A stretch of DNA of 35,354 bases from Allomuricauda sp. (GCA_028284725.1 JANQRD010000265.1:1-35354), one strand, 5' to 3'; shown: positions 9,083 to 19,595, counted from the first letter of the stretch. Program-made: numbers and translations. Notes: generated by a model from the sequence alone, not told the origin.

Positions 9083-9926
9083 TGCTTTTGTGAAACTCTA
9101 CCAGTCCTTCAATGGGACGTTGGCGAATGACTCCCAAAATAAGGTCATTGCGTTCCAACACAGTGGTTAGCTCATCCTTTAGAAAATGGGCGATACTCCC
9201 TACAAAGCTGATGGGGACTTTTGTGGCCAATTCAAACTGCATGATGTAATTGTTCACAAATTGTTGCAGGCCCTTGTCGATGACCCCTTTACAATATGGG
9301 TGTTCTTTGTTTTCGATAATGAAGCGTGCAAAAGTGGCCAGATACGTGTTCGGATTGGGCTGTTTGTATAAATGCTCCTTGATCACATCTGCATCAAGAT
9401 TGTACTCTTTGGCAAACTTAATTCCCAAATCTTGAGGCATTTTATGGAAATAGTAGTCCCGTAAAAGTTTTCTTCCGAAGAAATTCCCGCTACCATCGTC
9501 CATCAAAATATAGCCCAAGGAAGTTACTTTCTGAAATAGTTGATGGCCGTCGTAATAACTGCAATTGGAACCCGTTCCTAAAATACAAACAATGCCTTGA
9601 TGTCCAATTTTTGTAGTGGAATAGATGGCGGCAAAGGTATCTTCACGTACTTCGGCCTTAGCCTTCGGGAAAAAATCCCTGAAAATCTGCTTTAGAAATT
9701 TCTTCATCCGATCGGTACCACAACCAGCGCCATAGAAATACAGTTGGCTCACTGCTTCCCGGTTTTTGGATAGTTCAAAATTATTGGCCAAACGATCTTC
9801 TATCACTTCACGGGTCAATACCTCTGGACTCAACCCCAATGTTTGGGTGAGAAACAGTTGGTCACCATTGTCATCCAGGGCAATCCAATCCGATTTGGTA
9901 GCCCCGCTATCCACAATCAATATCAT
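9075..9926 (-). CDS. BadF/BadG/BcrA/BcrD-type ATPase (N-acetylglucosamine-kinase-like)
   Basis: MILIVDSGATKSDWIALD, CILGTGSNC and DDGSGNFFGRKLL (ASKHA kinase motifs). Confidence 0.88.
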   Translation of the reverse strand: MILIVDSGATKSDWIALDDNGDQLFLTQTLGLSPEVLTREVIEDRLANNFELSKNREAVSQLYFYGAGCGTDRMKKFLKQIFRDFFPKAKAEVREDTFAAIYSTTKIGHQGIVCILGTGSNCSYYDGHQLFQKVTSLGYILMDDGSGNFFGRKLLRDYYFHKMPQDLGIKFAKEYNLDADVIKEHLYKQPNPNTYLATFARFIIENKEHPYCKGVIDKGLQQFVNNYIMQFELATKVPISFVGSIAHFLKDELTTVLERNDLILGVIRQRPIEGLVEFHKSTI

Positions 9927-9992
9927 AGGTTGGTTTTTAGGTTGAACCCTGGAAAAGACGATGCCCTTTCCAGGATTAATGAAAAGTTATGG

Positions 9993-10997
<1,005 letters not shown>

Positions 10998-11016
10998 TTA
11001 CAGTATTTGGTTTTTA

Positions 11017-12003
11017 TTATGTAGTCATTATGTCCGAAACCTTGATGAGTTCCTCATCAATTTCGGTGTGCGCTTTAATAGCTTCGCTGATGGGAGTAAG
11101 TATCAACTTATTGTCTCGAATCCCCACCATGTAGTTGGATTTGCCTTCGAGCAAGCTCTCCACGGCTTTAACGCCCATTCTGCTGGCCAGTACCCTATCA
11201 AAGCAGGTCGGGTTCCCTCCACGTTGCATATGGCCCAACACGGACACTCTTACGTCATAAATGGGTAAATGTTCCTCAACATATTCCTTGAGCTCGAAAA
11301 CATTTTTTCCGATTTTATCTCCTTCGGCAACAATTACAATGCTGGATGATTTTCCCGATTTTTTACTTCGTTTCAGGGATTCCAAAAGCCGTTCCAATCC
11401 GAGATTTTGCTCGGGAATCAGAATTTCCTCTGCACCAGCCCCTACTCCAGCGTTTAGGGCGATATGCCCCACATCACGGCCCATGACCTCAACAAAGAAC
11501 AGGCGGTTATGGGAACTTGCCGTATCACGAATCTTATCAATTGCTTCGACAACGGTATTGATTGCTGTATCGAATCCGATGGTATAACTGGAACCTAAAA
11601 TATCGTTATCTATGGTACCTGGGATACCCATCACAGGAAAGTTGAACTCCTCATTGAATGCCAAAGCACCAGCAAAACTTCCATTTCCTCCAATCACAAC
11701 AAAGGCATCAATTCCCTCTTTTTGTAATTGTTCATAGGCCTGCTTTCTTCCCTCCGGGGTTCTAAATTCGGTACATCTGGCCGATTTTAATATGGTACCT
11801 CCCTTATTGATGATATTGTTTACGCTACGGGCGTCCATGGGCTTAAAGTCACCTTCCATCATTCCCTGATACCCTCTGTAGATTCCGACGCACTCCAATT
11901 TTAGATAGGCACAAGTACGTACAACCGAACGTATACCAGCATTCATACCAGGAGAATCTCCCCCGGAAGTAAGCACTGCGATTTTCTTAATTTCCTTCGC
12001 CAT
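11017..12003 (-). CDS. pfkA: 6-phosphofructokinase
   Basis: IAVLTSGGDSPGMNAGIRSVVR, MGIPGTIDNDILGSSYTIGFDTA, VEVMGRDVGHIAL, LGHMQRGGNPTCFDRVLASRMG. Confidence 0.97.
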   Translation of the reverse strand: MAKEIKKIAVLTSGGDSPGMNAGIRSVVRTCAYLKLECVGIYRGYQGMMEGDFKPMDARSVNNIINKGGTILKSARCTEFRTPEGRKQAYEQLQKEGIDAFVVIGGNGSFAGALAFNEEFNFPVMGIPGTIDNDILGSSYTIGFDTAINTVVEAIDKIRDTASSHNRLFFVEVMGRDVGHIALNAGVGAGAEEILIPEQNLGLERLLESLKRSKKSGKSSSIVIVAEGDKIGKNVFELKEYVEEHLPIYDVRVSVLGHMQRGGNPTCFDRVLASRMGVKAVESLLEGKSNYMVGIRDNKLILTPISEAIKAHTEIDEELIKVSDIMTT

Positions 12004-12020
12004 TCAAATTTTTAAGAATC

Positions 12021-12028
12021 CAAAACTA
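12021..12028 (-). promoter_or_regulatory. Putative -7 element for pfkA operon
   Basis: Reverse strand TAGTTTTG (TAnnTTTG), 18 nt upstream of the pfkA ATG. Confidence 0.4.
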
Positions 12029-12084
12029 GGAAACTTTATTTAATTTACGAATGACATATTAACTAATTTGTTTTCAGGGATTTT

Positions 12085-12106
12085 CGCAAACGTTTTCGTA
12101 ATTTTT
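12085..12106. promoter_or_regulatory. Candidate LacI-type operator upstream of pfkA
   Basis: cgcAAACGTTTtcgtaattttt: 8-nt palindrome AAACGTTT with near-symmetric CG flanks (12085-12098); 12092-12106 is identical to 34658-34672 upstream of xylB. Confidence 0.5.
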
Positions 12107-12133
12107 TCCTGAAAAAAGGCCTAAAATGCAACG

Positions 12134-15100
12134 CTATTTGGGCAACTTTTTGGTAGAGTCGTCCTTAGGGATAAATCGAATTAAACTGTCCTGACCCATG
12201 ATTTCCGTAGCCTGATCTTGAACGGGAGGTTTCTCTTCTTTTTTCTTCTTTTTAAAGACTTTTTGCATCAACTCCTTGAAGCTGTTAAAATCTACCTGAT
12301 AGGAGAGTCCGACTCCCTGGGTATACCCTTGGCGTTCCGCCAAAAATTGCTGAATCTGATTTTCCCAGTTGAATATCTTCGCGCTCAGGGTCCCCTCTTC
12401 GTTCAGCAGAACTTGTACTTCCACATCTCCGGCAACTACGGTCTCTGAAACTCCACCTACTGGAACTCCTACCCTTCCATTGACCAAAATTCGATCGGAT
12501 ATCTGGGTTGAAACGGTGACTCCAATCCTGTTTTCGGTCTGAATGTCTGCATTCGGGTCCAGAAGACCTTGTTCATAGGAGACGCCCAAATTAAACTTGT
12601 CGTTGTTTCCTGCCAAAATTTGGTTGAGCAATCCAGAGGCGGTTTGAATAAGGTTACCGGTAACCGCTTGTTGATTGATTCCGGTTTGATCGTTCACAAA
12701 AGTTCCTTGCGCCAACAGAAAAAAGGCATTTCGCTCTTTTACCGTAGGATCCTGCAAGGTGTATTCCAACTCAGATTGAACTACAGAATTAGTGCCCGGA
12801 AAATCTATATCAAAGTCAATGTTTGGGTTTTCAAGTTCACCTTTCAATCTAACAACGACCTCCGTGGGAATTCTTCCGCTAAATCTTTGATTGTCTAAAA
12901 GTGGTGCTGGGTTGGCATTCAATTTATAAACGGCTTCCAAGTTGAGCTGTGCTGCCAAGGGATCCCTTTCCCAAAGAATCGTTCCTCCGGGACGCACTTG
13001 GAACTTCTTATCGATTACGCCGCCATATTTAAAGTTATATTCACCCGTAACAGCCACGAATTCCCCATACATATTAAACTTTCCATTGGTATTGATCTCA
13101 ATTAAAAGGATTCCTTCGCCAGTACCTTTTAAGGAACTTCCCGTGCTTTGATCTACCACAATCTCAACTTCGGCATCTGGGGTTACAGCAAGATCAAACG
13201 CCATTTCCAATCCTTGGTAATCCTGAAGCACCCGCTCCTCCTCAAAGGATTCCACACCTCTTTTTTCAATGAAATTGATAAAGGAATAATCCCCAACACT
13301 AGTCACATCGCTTAGCGGAATTTTTAAGGAGGTTCCACGAGCAGTGGTGGCATCCACTGCTATGTTCAAGGCATCAGTAGATCCGTAAATGCTTCCAGTA
13401 CCATTGATAAATCCAGTACCATAATATAGTGCTTCCTCGTCGAATTCCGTGTTCAAAATCATGAAGCGGTTGTTTTTCGTGTCCACATCCAGATCGAGTG
13501 ACCAATCGCCAAAGGCGGTATGATTGATGGTGCCGTCCATGGTTGCTGTGGTACCTTCAACCACATCGGAAAGACCGATATTTTCAAAGTAAAAGGTCTG
13601 ATCAAAAAGACGCACTCTGGAATATGGAGCAAAATCATAGTCCACATTAAGGTATGGAATGCCTATTCCCGCATCATTTAAGGCAAGTGACCCGTTGATG
13701 GAGGGATTGGACACATTCCCAGTGATTTTGGCAAAACCGGTGACTGTACCCCTTATGTTTGAAATCACGTCCTCCCCTAGGGGACTAAAGGGTTCCAGCT
13801 CAAAATCCGTCAAGGTCGCGGCAAGATCAAGCTGTCGTCTATTGTTCACATTGGTCACCTTTCCGTTGACGCTCAATTTCTCCCTTCCGTTCTGATTCAA
13901 CCAAGTACTCACCCCAAATTGGGTCAGATCATTGTTTCCAAAAATGCCAATTTCCAAATCGCCCAAAGGAGCATTGTTTACGCTAAAATCCTTAACATTT
14001 AAGCTGGAGGTGGGCAAATATTTGCCATCTTTCTGTAAAATGTTCAGGAACCCGTTGACCGAACCATCCAGTTTGAGACTGTCAATCACCGGAGTAATTT
14101 TGTTCAAAGAGACAATCTTGAATTGCAAATCCAAGTCTTTATATGTGGAGTCGGCCAGTTCGCCCCGCAACCGTATTTGTTCCCGTTCTTCGTTGTCCAT
14201 GACAACATCCTCTATACGAATGCTGTCCAAAGTCCTATTAACAATTACTTTGTTCTTATTGTTCCCTTCCTTATTTAAGACCCAAGTGTTTCCCTTAAAG
14301 TTGATATCGGATTTTTTAAGCCCTATCACCGATTTATTTTCTTCGTTGAAAGTGTGATAGAAATTCAAGTTGTATTTGTCATCAAATTGACTTCCTCCTT
14401 GGAATTCCGTTCTAAAAAAAAGTGTGTCCTTTAATGTGGTATTGATGAGCTGAAAATCCTTAACGTCATAGTAAATGGTCGACATGTCCTCCACCGAAAC
14501 AAATGTGTTGAACAGGGGATTTTTATTATCGATTTTCAATTCGATATTATCAAAATCATTACCATAAGCCTCGATACTTGGCGACTTAAAGGTGAGTTTA
14601 AAATCTCCTTCATCCGAAATAATATTGCCCCTAATAAAGGTATTGGGGTCAAAAGTGACCTCTGGAAAGAAAACATCCACAATCTTGTTGTATATCTTAA
14701 AGTTAAAATTGAGACGCTGCCCCTCCGAGATTTCAAAAGGTTTGTAATTGGTATAGATGCTGCCCACCGAATTCTGCACCAGTTTTCCGAGTTCAGCCAC
14801 CTTAAATTTTCCCTTAACATAGCCCGTGATGATATCAGGTGAATTTATCTCCACAGTCCGTATGGTATCTTGATCAAAGGAAGACGCCACGGCAAAATCC
14901 TCGAAATAATAGGTGTCGTTCTTGTTTTGATATGTGGTGTTGGAGAAACGAATTTGGCCAGCCATATTGTCGAATGTGCTCCCCTCAATATCCATGTTCA
15001 AATCCCCTTTGAAGATGGAGACACTATCATTGATGAAGTTCAACTTCTTCAAATCGGCATGGGCCACAGATGCTATAAAATTGAACTTGTTCTCATCTGC

Positions 15101-16561
15101 GCCAAAATCTGCCAATCCCTTAAAGTCAAACTGAAAGTTTTCATCATTGCTCAAGAGCGATCCATCAAAAAGCTGCTCTTTTAAAATTCCAGATACCTTT
15201 AAGTTGTTGTATTCGTAGTTGTTGTATTCCAATTTGTACACCTCCCCAATTACTTCGGTGTTCAAGTATTCTGCGATAAAACCCTTTCCTTCAACATTCA
15301 CGTCAAGCGTGGCCAATCCCAGTTGCTCATCATTGACAAAATTCCCCAAGTTGAAATCTATCAATGAGATAAAACCAATATAGGAAGCATCATCGATGGT
15401 CTGAATGTTGGTCATCTGTAAATCGGTATAGCTGCTGCCAATGGCCGTGTTCAGATTGATTTGAACATCCAACGAGGTTTCTGTGACCTCCGCATCTCCC
15501 CTTATGGTAAATTGTCCCATTTTTTGGAGCGATGAAGGAATGTTTTTTCCCAAAATATCCGGAAGAATAGATCGCAATTGGTAATAGCTCGAGGTAACAT
15601 TATCCATATCGGCCCGCATTATGAAGGGCGCTTCACGGCTAAAAAGATTATCGAACTCAAAATCACCCCGTATTCCAGTATTCTCGGATTGTAGAAAGAG
15701 ATCTTTTACCTTTAGGCTATTGAGTACCCCGCTCACCGAACTGGCAAAAGAGACTTCTTTATCCTTCCCAAATTCGTTGTAAAATGAGTTGATTTCGTTA
15801 AAGGCTATAATCGATTCATCAAAATCCGCCTCAATCTTCACGCGATCCAAAAACTCCGAAAAATCCTCTCGGTTGTAGTTGAACACCAAATCTCCCTGAA
15901 TCAAAGACTCCCCTGTTTGAATACGAAGGTCATCAAATCGCATTTGCTGTTTGGTGTACTTATAGTTGGTCGATAGATTTTTTAGCAGGATGCCCCTATA
16001 ACTTGACAATGAAAGTTCCTCAATAGCAAGGCTTACCTCAGGTCCCAAAATTTGAAAATCCTTGGCCTTTATTTCCAGGTCTGTGAAGTCAAGTACTTTT
16101 TGATTCTCCTGATTTTCATCGGTCAAACGAAACCGGCTCCCATCAATTTCAATCTCATCCGAAGCCATAAAAAATGGTGGGGTACCTGGGGCTCTGGGCT
16201 GTCCATCGTCCAACTTCGCCACAAATACATCAAGATTGGTATCCCTTTCCCCTTCGTAGGTCTTCATGTTCAAGAAAAGACCGTCCACATCAATGTCACC
16301 AAATTCCAGCTTTCCATTGACCATATTCCTTAGGTTCAAGATGGAAGTGGACAATTTCTCAATGTAAATCAGCGTGTCCTTCCGATAATCCTCCACATAA
16401 ATTCCCTTAATGCCCGTGTTGAGATTAAAAAGTGACAGACCCAAACGATCAATATAAATGTTGGTACCGAACTCCTCGTTCAAGGCTTCTGTAGCATAGG
16501 TAGCAAGCCTTGTCTGTACCGCTGGAATGGATAAAATCAAAGAACCCAAAACCATGATCAA
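12134..16561 (-). CDS. tamB: TamB-family translocation/assembly module (DUF490 domain); 5' end uncertain
   Basis: About 1475 aa; N-terminal anchor then IPAVQTRLATYATEALNEEFGTNIYIDRL (AsmA/TamB-like), beta-rich body, DUF490-like C-terminus (GRIPTEVVVRLKGELENPNIDFDIDFPG, NAFFLLAQGTFV, GVTVSTQISDRILVNGRVGVPVGG). Confidence 0.9.
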   Translation of the reverse strand: MIMVLGSLILSIPAVQTRLATYATEALNEEFGTNIYIDRLGLSLFNLNTGIKGIYVEDYRKDTLIYIEKLSTSILNLRNMVNGKLEFGDIDVDGLFLNMKTYEGERDTNLDVFVAKLDDGQPRAPGTPPFFMASDEIEIDGSRFRLTDENQENQKVLDFTDLEIKAKDFQILGPEVSLAIEELSLSSYRGILLKNLSTNYKYTKQQMRFDDLRIQTGESLIQGDLVFNYNREDFSEFLDRVKIEADFDESIIAFNEINSFYNEFGKDKEVSFASSVSGVLNSLKVKDLFLQSENTGIRGDFEFDNLFSREAPFIMRADMDNVTSSYYQLRSILPDILGKNIPSSLQKMGQFTIRGDAEVTETSLDVQINLNTAIGSSYTDLQMTNIQTIDDASYIGFISLIDFNLGNFVNDEQLGLATLDVNVEGKGFIAEYLNTEVIGEVYKLEYNNYEYNNLKVSGILKEQLFDGSLLSNDENFQFDFKGLADFGADENKFNFIASVAHADLKKLNFINDSVSIFKGDLNMDIEGSTFDNMAGQIRFSNTTYQNKNDTYYFEDFAVASSFDQDTIRTVEINSPDIITGYVKGKFKVAELGKLVQNSVGSIYTNYKPFEISEGQRLNFNFKIYNKIVDVFFPEVTFDPNTFIRGNIISDEGDFKLTFKSPSIEAYGNDFDNIELKIDNKNPLFNTFVSVEDMSTIYYDVKDFQLINTTLKDTLFFRTEFQGGSQFDDKYNLNFYHTFNEENKSVIGLKKSDINFKGNTWVLNKEGNNKNKVIVNRTLDSIRIEDVVMDNEEREQIRLRGELADSTYKDLDLQFKIVSLNKITPVIDSLKLDGSVNGFLNILQKDGKYLPTSSLNVKDFSVNNAPLGDLEIGIFGNNDLTQFGVSTWLNQNGREKLSVNGKVTNVNNRRQLDLAATLTDFELEPFSPLGEDVISNIRGTVTGFAKITGNVSNPSINGSLALNDAGIGIPYLNVDYDFAPYSRVRLFDQTFYFENIGLSDVVEGTTATMDGTINHTAFGDWSLDLDVDTKNNRFMILNTEFDEEALYYGTGFINGTGSIYGSTDALNIAVDATTARGTSLKIPLSDVTSVGDYSFINFIEKRGVESFEEERVLQDYQGLEMAFDLAVTPDAEVEIVVDQSTGSSLKGTGEGILLIEINTNGKFNMYGEFVAVTGEYNFKYGGVIDKKFQVRPGGTILWERDPLAAQLNLEAVYKLNANPAPLLDNQRFSGRIPTEVVVRLKGELENPNIDFDIDFPGTNSVVQSELEYTLQDPTVKERNAFFLLAQGTFVNDQTGINQQAVTGNLIQTASGLLNQILAGNNDKFNLGVSYEQGLLDPNADIQTENRIGVTVSTQISDRILVNGRVGVPVGGVSETVVAGDVEVQVLLNEEGTLSAKIFNWENQIQQFLAERQGYTQGVGLSYQVDFNSFKELMQKVFKKKKKEEKPPVQDQATEIMGQDSLIRFIPKDDSTKKLPK

Positions 16562-16623
16562 TACGATGGCCAGTAGAAATCGAAGCAGTATTTTCCTTAG
16601 TTTTCTGATAGGGCTTTATGTTT

Positions 16624-16631
16624 TACCTTTG
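16624..16631 (+). promoter_or_regulatory. Putative -7 element for tsaD
   Basis: TACCTTTG (TAnnTTTG), 27 nt upstream of the GTG start at 16658. Confidence 0.45.
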
Positions 16632-16657
16632 CTCGACCAATTTTTGTTCCAAAATCA

Positions 16658-17686
16658 GTGACAGCCGAAAAAATTTACATTCTCGCCATAGAGTCCTCGT
16701 GTGACGATACCTCAGCAGCTGTGTTGTGCAATACAAAAGTGTTGAGCAATGTGGTGGCAACACAAGAAATCCACAAACAATATGGAGGTGTGGTCCCCGA
16801 ATTGGCATCCAGGGCGCATCAACAAAATATTGTTCCAGTGGTGCATCAAGCCTTGGCCAAAGCAAATATCGACAAAAAACAACTATCTGCCATAGCGTTT
16901 ACCCGTGGGCCCGGGCTTATGGGCTCCCTTTTGGTGGGTACCTCCTTTGCCAAATCGCTGGCTTTGGGACTCAACATTCCATTGATTGAAGTAAACCATA
17001 TGGAAGCCCATATTTTGGCACATTTTATTGAAGATGACGATATGCGGGCCCCGGAATTTCCCTTTTTGGGCATGACCATAAGTGGTGGGCACACCCAAAT
17101 CGTTAAGGTCAATCATTATTTTGATATGGAAATATTGGGTGAAACATTGGATGATGCCGTGGGAGAAGCTTTTGACAAAAGTGCAAAACTCATGGGGCTT
17201 CCTTATCCAGGAGGTCCGTTGGTGGATAAATATGCACGCGAAGGAAATCCCGAGGCCTTTGCGTTTCCCAAACCCAAGGTGGAAGAACTCAACTTTAGCT
17301 TTAGCGGATTGAAGACCAGCATCCTATATTTTCTGCAACGCGAAACCAAAAAGAATCCCGATTTTATAGCTGAAAACATCAAAGACATTTGCGCCTCCGT
17401 ACAAAAAACCATTTTGGACATTCTTATGGACAAATTGCATTTGGCAGTGCAACAAACCGGTATCAAACAAGTGGCCATTGGTGGCGGAGTTGCTGCCAAC
17501 TCAGGGATTCGTGCCAGGCTCAAGAATGCCGAAGAGCGATTGGGATGGAAGACATATATTCCAAAATTCTCGTACTGTACGGATAATGCCGGAATGATTG
17601 GCATAGTGGGTTACTTGAAATTCCTGGAGGGCACTTTTACGGATCAAACTGTGGCTGCAAAGGCACGCTATGCCATTGGAAGTTGA
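16658..17686 (+). CDS. tsaD: tRNA N6-adenosine threonylcarbamoyltransferase TsaD, GTG start
   Basis: ILAIESSCDDTSAAVL, NHMEAHILAHF, MTISGGHTQIV, GVAANSGIRARL. Confidence 0.97.
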   Translation: MTAEKIYILAIESSCDDTSAAVLCNTKVLSNVVATQEIHKQYGGVVPELASRAHQQNIVPVVHQALAKANIDKKQLSAIAFTRGPGLMGSLLVGTSFAKSLALGLNIPLIEVNHMEAHILAHFIEDDDMRAPEFPFLGMTISGGHTQIVKVNHYFDMEILGETLDDAVGEAFDKSAKLMGLPYPGGPLVDKYAREGNPEAFAFPKPKVEELNFSFSGLKTSILYFLQRETKKNPDFIAENIKDICASVQKTILDILMDKLHLAVQQTGIKQVAIGGGVAANSGIRARLKNAEERLGWKTYIPKFSYCTDNAGMIGIVGYLKFLEGTFTDQTVAAKARYAIGS

Positions 17687-17740
17687 TTTTTTCTGTTGAT
17701 TCCAATTTAATTTCTACCTTTTACTTCAATATTGGAATTA

Positions 17741-18067
17741 ATGGCATTCAGTGAAGAAACAGCAAATCGAATAAGACAAGCGGTCACTTTGTTTCCTGAA
17801 ACTTTTAAGGAAAAGAAAATGTTCGGTGGACTCTCTTTTTTGTATGAGGGTAAAATGACCGTGGGGATCGTGAAGGAAGATTTGGCCGTGCGTGTGCTTG
17901 CCGACAAAGTGGAAGCCGAGCTTCAAAAAGAATTTACCCGCCCCATGGATTTCACCAAAAGACCCATGAAAGAATTTGTATTTGTCAGCCCTAAAGGTTT
18001 TAATACCGAAGCAGCATTGCAGTATTGGGTTGAATTGGGTCTGGAACACGCCAAAAGCAAACTATAA
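17741..18067 (+). CDS. TfoX/Sxy N-terminal domain-containing protein
   Basis: KKMFGGLSFLYEGKMTVGIVKEDLAVRV and FTRPMDFTKRPMKEFVFVSP are typical of TfoX_N. ATG at 17741 preferred over the TTG ORF start at 17732. Confidence 0.85.
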   Translation: MAFSEETANRIRQAVTLFPETFKEKKMFGGLSFLYEGKMTVGIVKEDLAVRVLADKVEAELQKEFTRPMDFTKRPMKEFVFVSPKGFNTEAALQYWVELGLEHAKSKL

Positions 18068-18069
18068 GC

Positions 18070-18774
18070 ATGCAGCTCTTTTACAATCCCACATTGGACA
18101 ATAGTTTCAAGCAATTTTTCTTTTCAGAGGAGGAGAGCAAGCATATTGTTAAGGTATTGCGCAAGACCGAAGGCGATGTGTTACATATTACCAATGGTAA
18201 AGGCTATCTTTTTGAAGCGGAGATTTTAATTGCTGACCCCAAAAAGTGCAAGGCGCAGATCATAGCGGAAAAAAAATCAATTCCAAAACGGTACAAACTG
18301 CACTTGGTCGTGGCGCCCACCAAAATGAATGATCGCTACGAGTGGTTTCTGGAAAAAGCTACCGAAATTGGAGTGGACGAAATTACCCCCATCATCTGCG
18401 ACCGATCTGAACGAAAGGTGTTGAAATTGGAACGGATGGAACGCGTGTTGCAATCGGCCATGAAACAATCCCTTCAAACACGTCTCCCAAAATTAAATGA
18501 AGTCATTTCATACCGGGCTTTTATGGAGCAGAAAACGGGTGGACTAAAATTCATCGCGCACTGTGATGAAGGTGAAAGAATGGAGTTGAAACGAAGGGTT
18601 GCTGCCGATAAGGATGTTACCATACTTATTGGCCCCGAAGGGGATTTTACCAAATCTGAAATCACTACCGCCTTGGAAAAAGGCTTTGTTCCCGTTTCGT
18701 TGGGAATTAACCGTCTTCGTACAGAGACTGCCGCAATAGTGGCCTGTACGACGGTTTCCATTATCAACAACTAA
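18070..18774 (+). CDS. rsmE: 16S rRNA (uracil(1498)-N(3))-methyltransferase
   Basis: HIVKVLRKTEGDVLHITNGKG, KATEIGVDEITPIICDRSERK, ILIGPEGDFTKSEI, LGINRLRTETAAIVA. Confidence 0.96.
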   Translation: MQLFYNPTLDNSFKQFFFSEEESKHIVKVLRKTEGDVLHITNGKGYLFEAEILIADPKKCKAQIIAEKKSIPKRYKLHLVVAPTKMNDRYEWFLEKATEIGVDEITPIICDRSERKVLKLERMERVLQSAMKQSLQTRLPKLNEVISYRAFMEQKTGGLKFIAHCDEGERMELKRRVAADKDVTILIGPEGDFTKSEITTALEKGFVPVSLGINRLRTETAAIVACTTVSIINN

Positions 18775-19556
18775 GCCCCTATCGGGGTTTTTGCGGCAGC
18801 CGTAATATTCAAATTGTCTTTTTCTATGAGCAAAATCAAAGTCAGTTTGTCGTTTTGCGATACTAGCTTCGGAATAGTTATATTACCGGTTCCTTCATCA
18901 GCGTCCAGAGCGATGTACTTTTCTGCAACGACAATATTGCTGTTCTTTAAAGTTCTGTTTCGGTTCTCTCCACGTTTTACCGAAGTGGTTCGCTCATCCA
19001 AAACCAAAACCGCTCTCAGTAATCTGTTTTCGGTTGAACCTTGCACTTCAAAGTCAAATGAGACCTGCTTTCCAGAAGATTCATTACGAAGTAATTGTAA
19101 ACTGTTCTCTGATTTCTCCTGTTTGTATGATCCTATTTTACCGTACAATTTCGACCTGTTGGAGCCAACAAAGTGCTCTTTTCCGTTGACCACCAATTGT
19201 GGTGTATAGTTGCTGCGGTATTGAAATTTACGGTTGTAGTCACGTTGCTTTTTAGTATAGACCGATTTACTGAAAGGATCCTCCCAGCCGATATAGTTCC
19301 AGTAATCCACATGGTAGGAAAGAGCAAACACTTCATCGGGATATTCTTTTTTTACTTTGTCCAACAATACATCCGCGGGAGGACAACTTGAGCATCCTTG
19401 CGAAGTGAACAATTCCAGCACCACTGGAGATTGATATACTGTGTTGTCCATTTCCTTTTCCACAACCATAGCCTGATTCTCAAGTTTTGCCGTGTAAAAT
19501 GCCATCAATGACATTCCCAAAAAAGCTAGTGACGGAATTATGATTTTTTTAAACAT
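18771..19556 (-). CDS. DUF1223 domain-containing (thioredoxin-like) protein
   Basis: VVLELFTSQGCSSCPPADVLLDKV, YHVDYWNYIGWEDPFS, YTPQLVVNGKEHFVGSN. Start MFKKIIIPSLAFLGMSL at 19556 preferred over 19604. Confidence 0.92.
   Translation of the reverse strand: MFKKIIIPSLAFLGMSLMAFYTAKLENQAMVVEKEMDNTVYQSPVVLELFTSQGCSSCPPADVLLDKVKKEYPDEVFALSYHVDYWNYIGWEDPFSKSVYTKKQRDYNRKFQYRSNYTPQLVVNGKEHFVGSNRSKLYGKIGSYKQEKSENSLQLLRNESSGKQVSFDFEVQGSTENRLLRAVLVLDERTTSVKRGENRNRTLKNSNIVVAEKYIALDADEGTGNITIPKLVSQNDKLTLILLIEKDNLNITAAAKTPIGA
18776..18792 (+). terminator. Short hairpin plus T-run after rsmE, inside the 3' end of the DUF1223 gene
   Basis: CCCC-TATC-GGGG-TTTTT directly after the rsmE stop codon; stem only 4 bp. 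Confidence 0.4.
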
Positions 19557-19564
19557 GAATACAG

Positions 19565-19572
19565 TACATTTG
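19565..19572 (+). promoter_or_regulatory. Putative -7 element for the DUF4159 operon
   Basis: TACATTTG (TAnnTTTG), 24 nt upstream of the start at 19596. Confidence 0.5.
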
Positions 19573-19595
19573 ATTATTAAGTTATTCGCAGCTAG

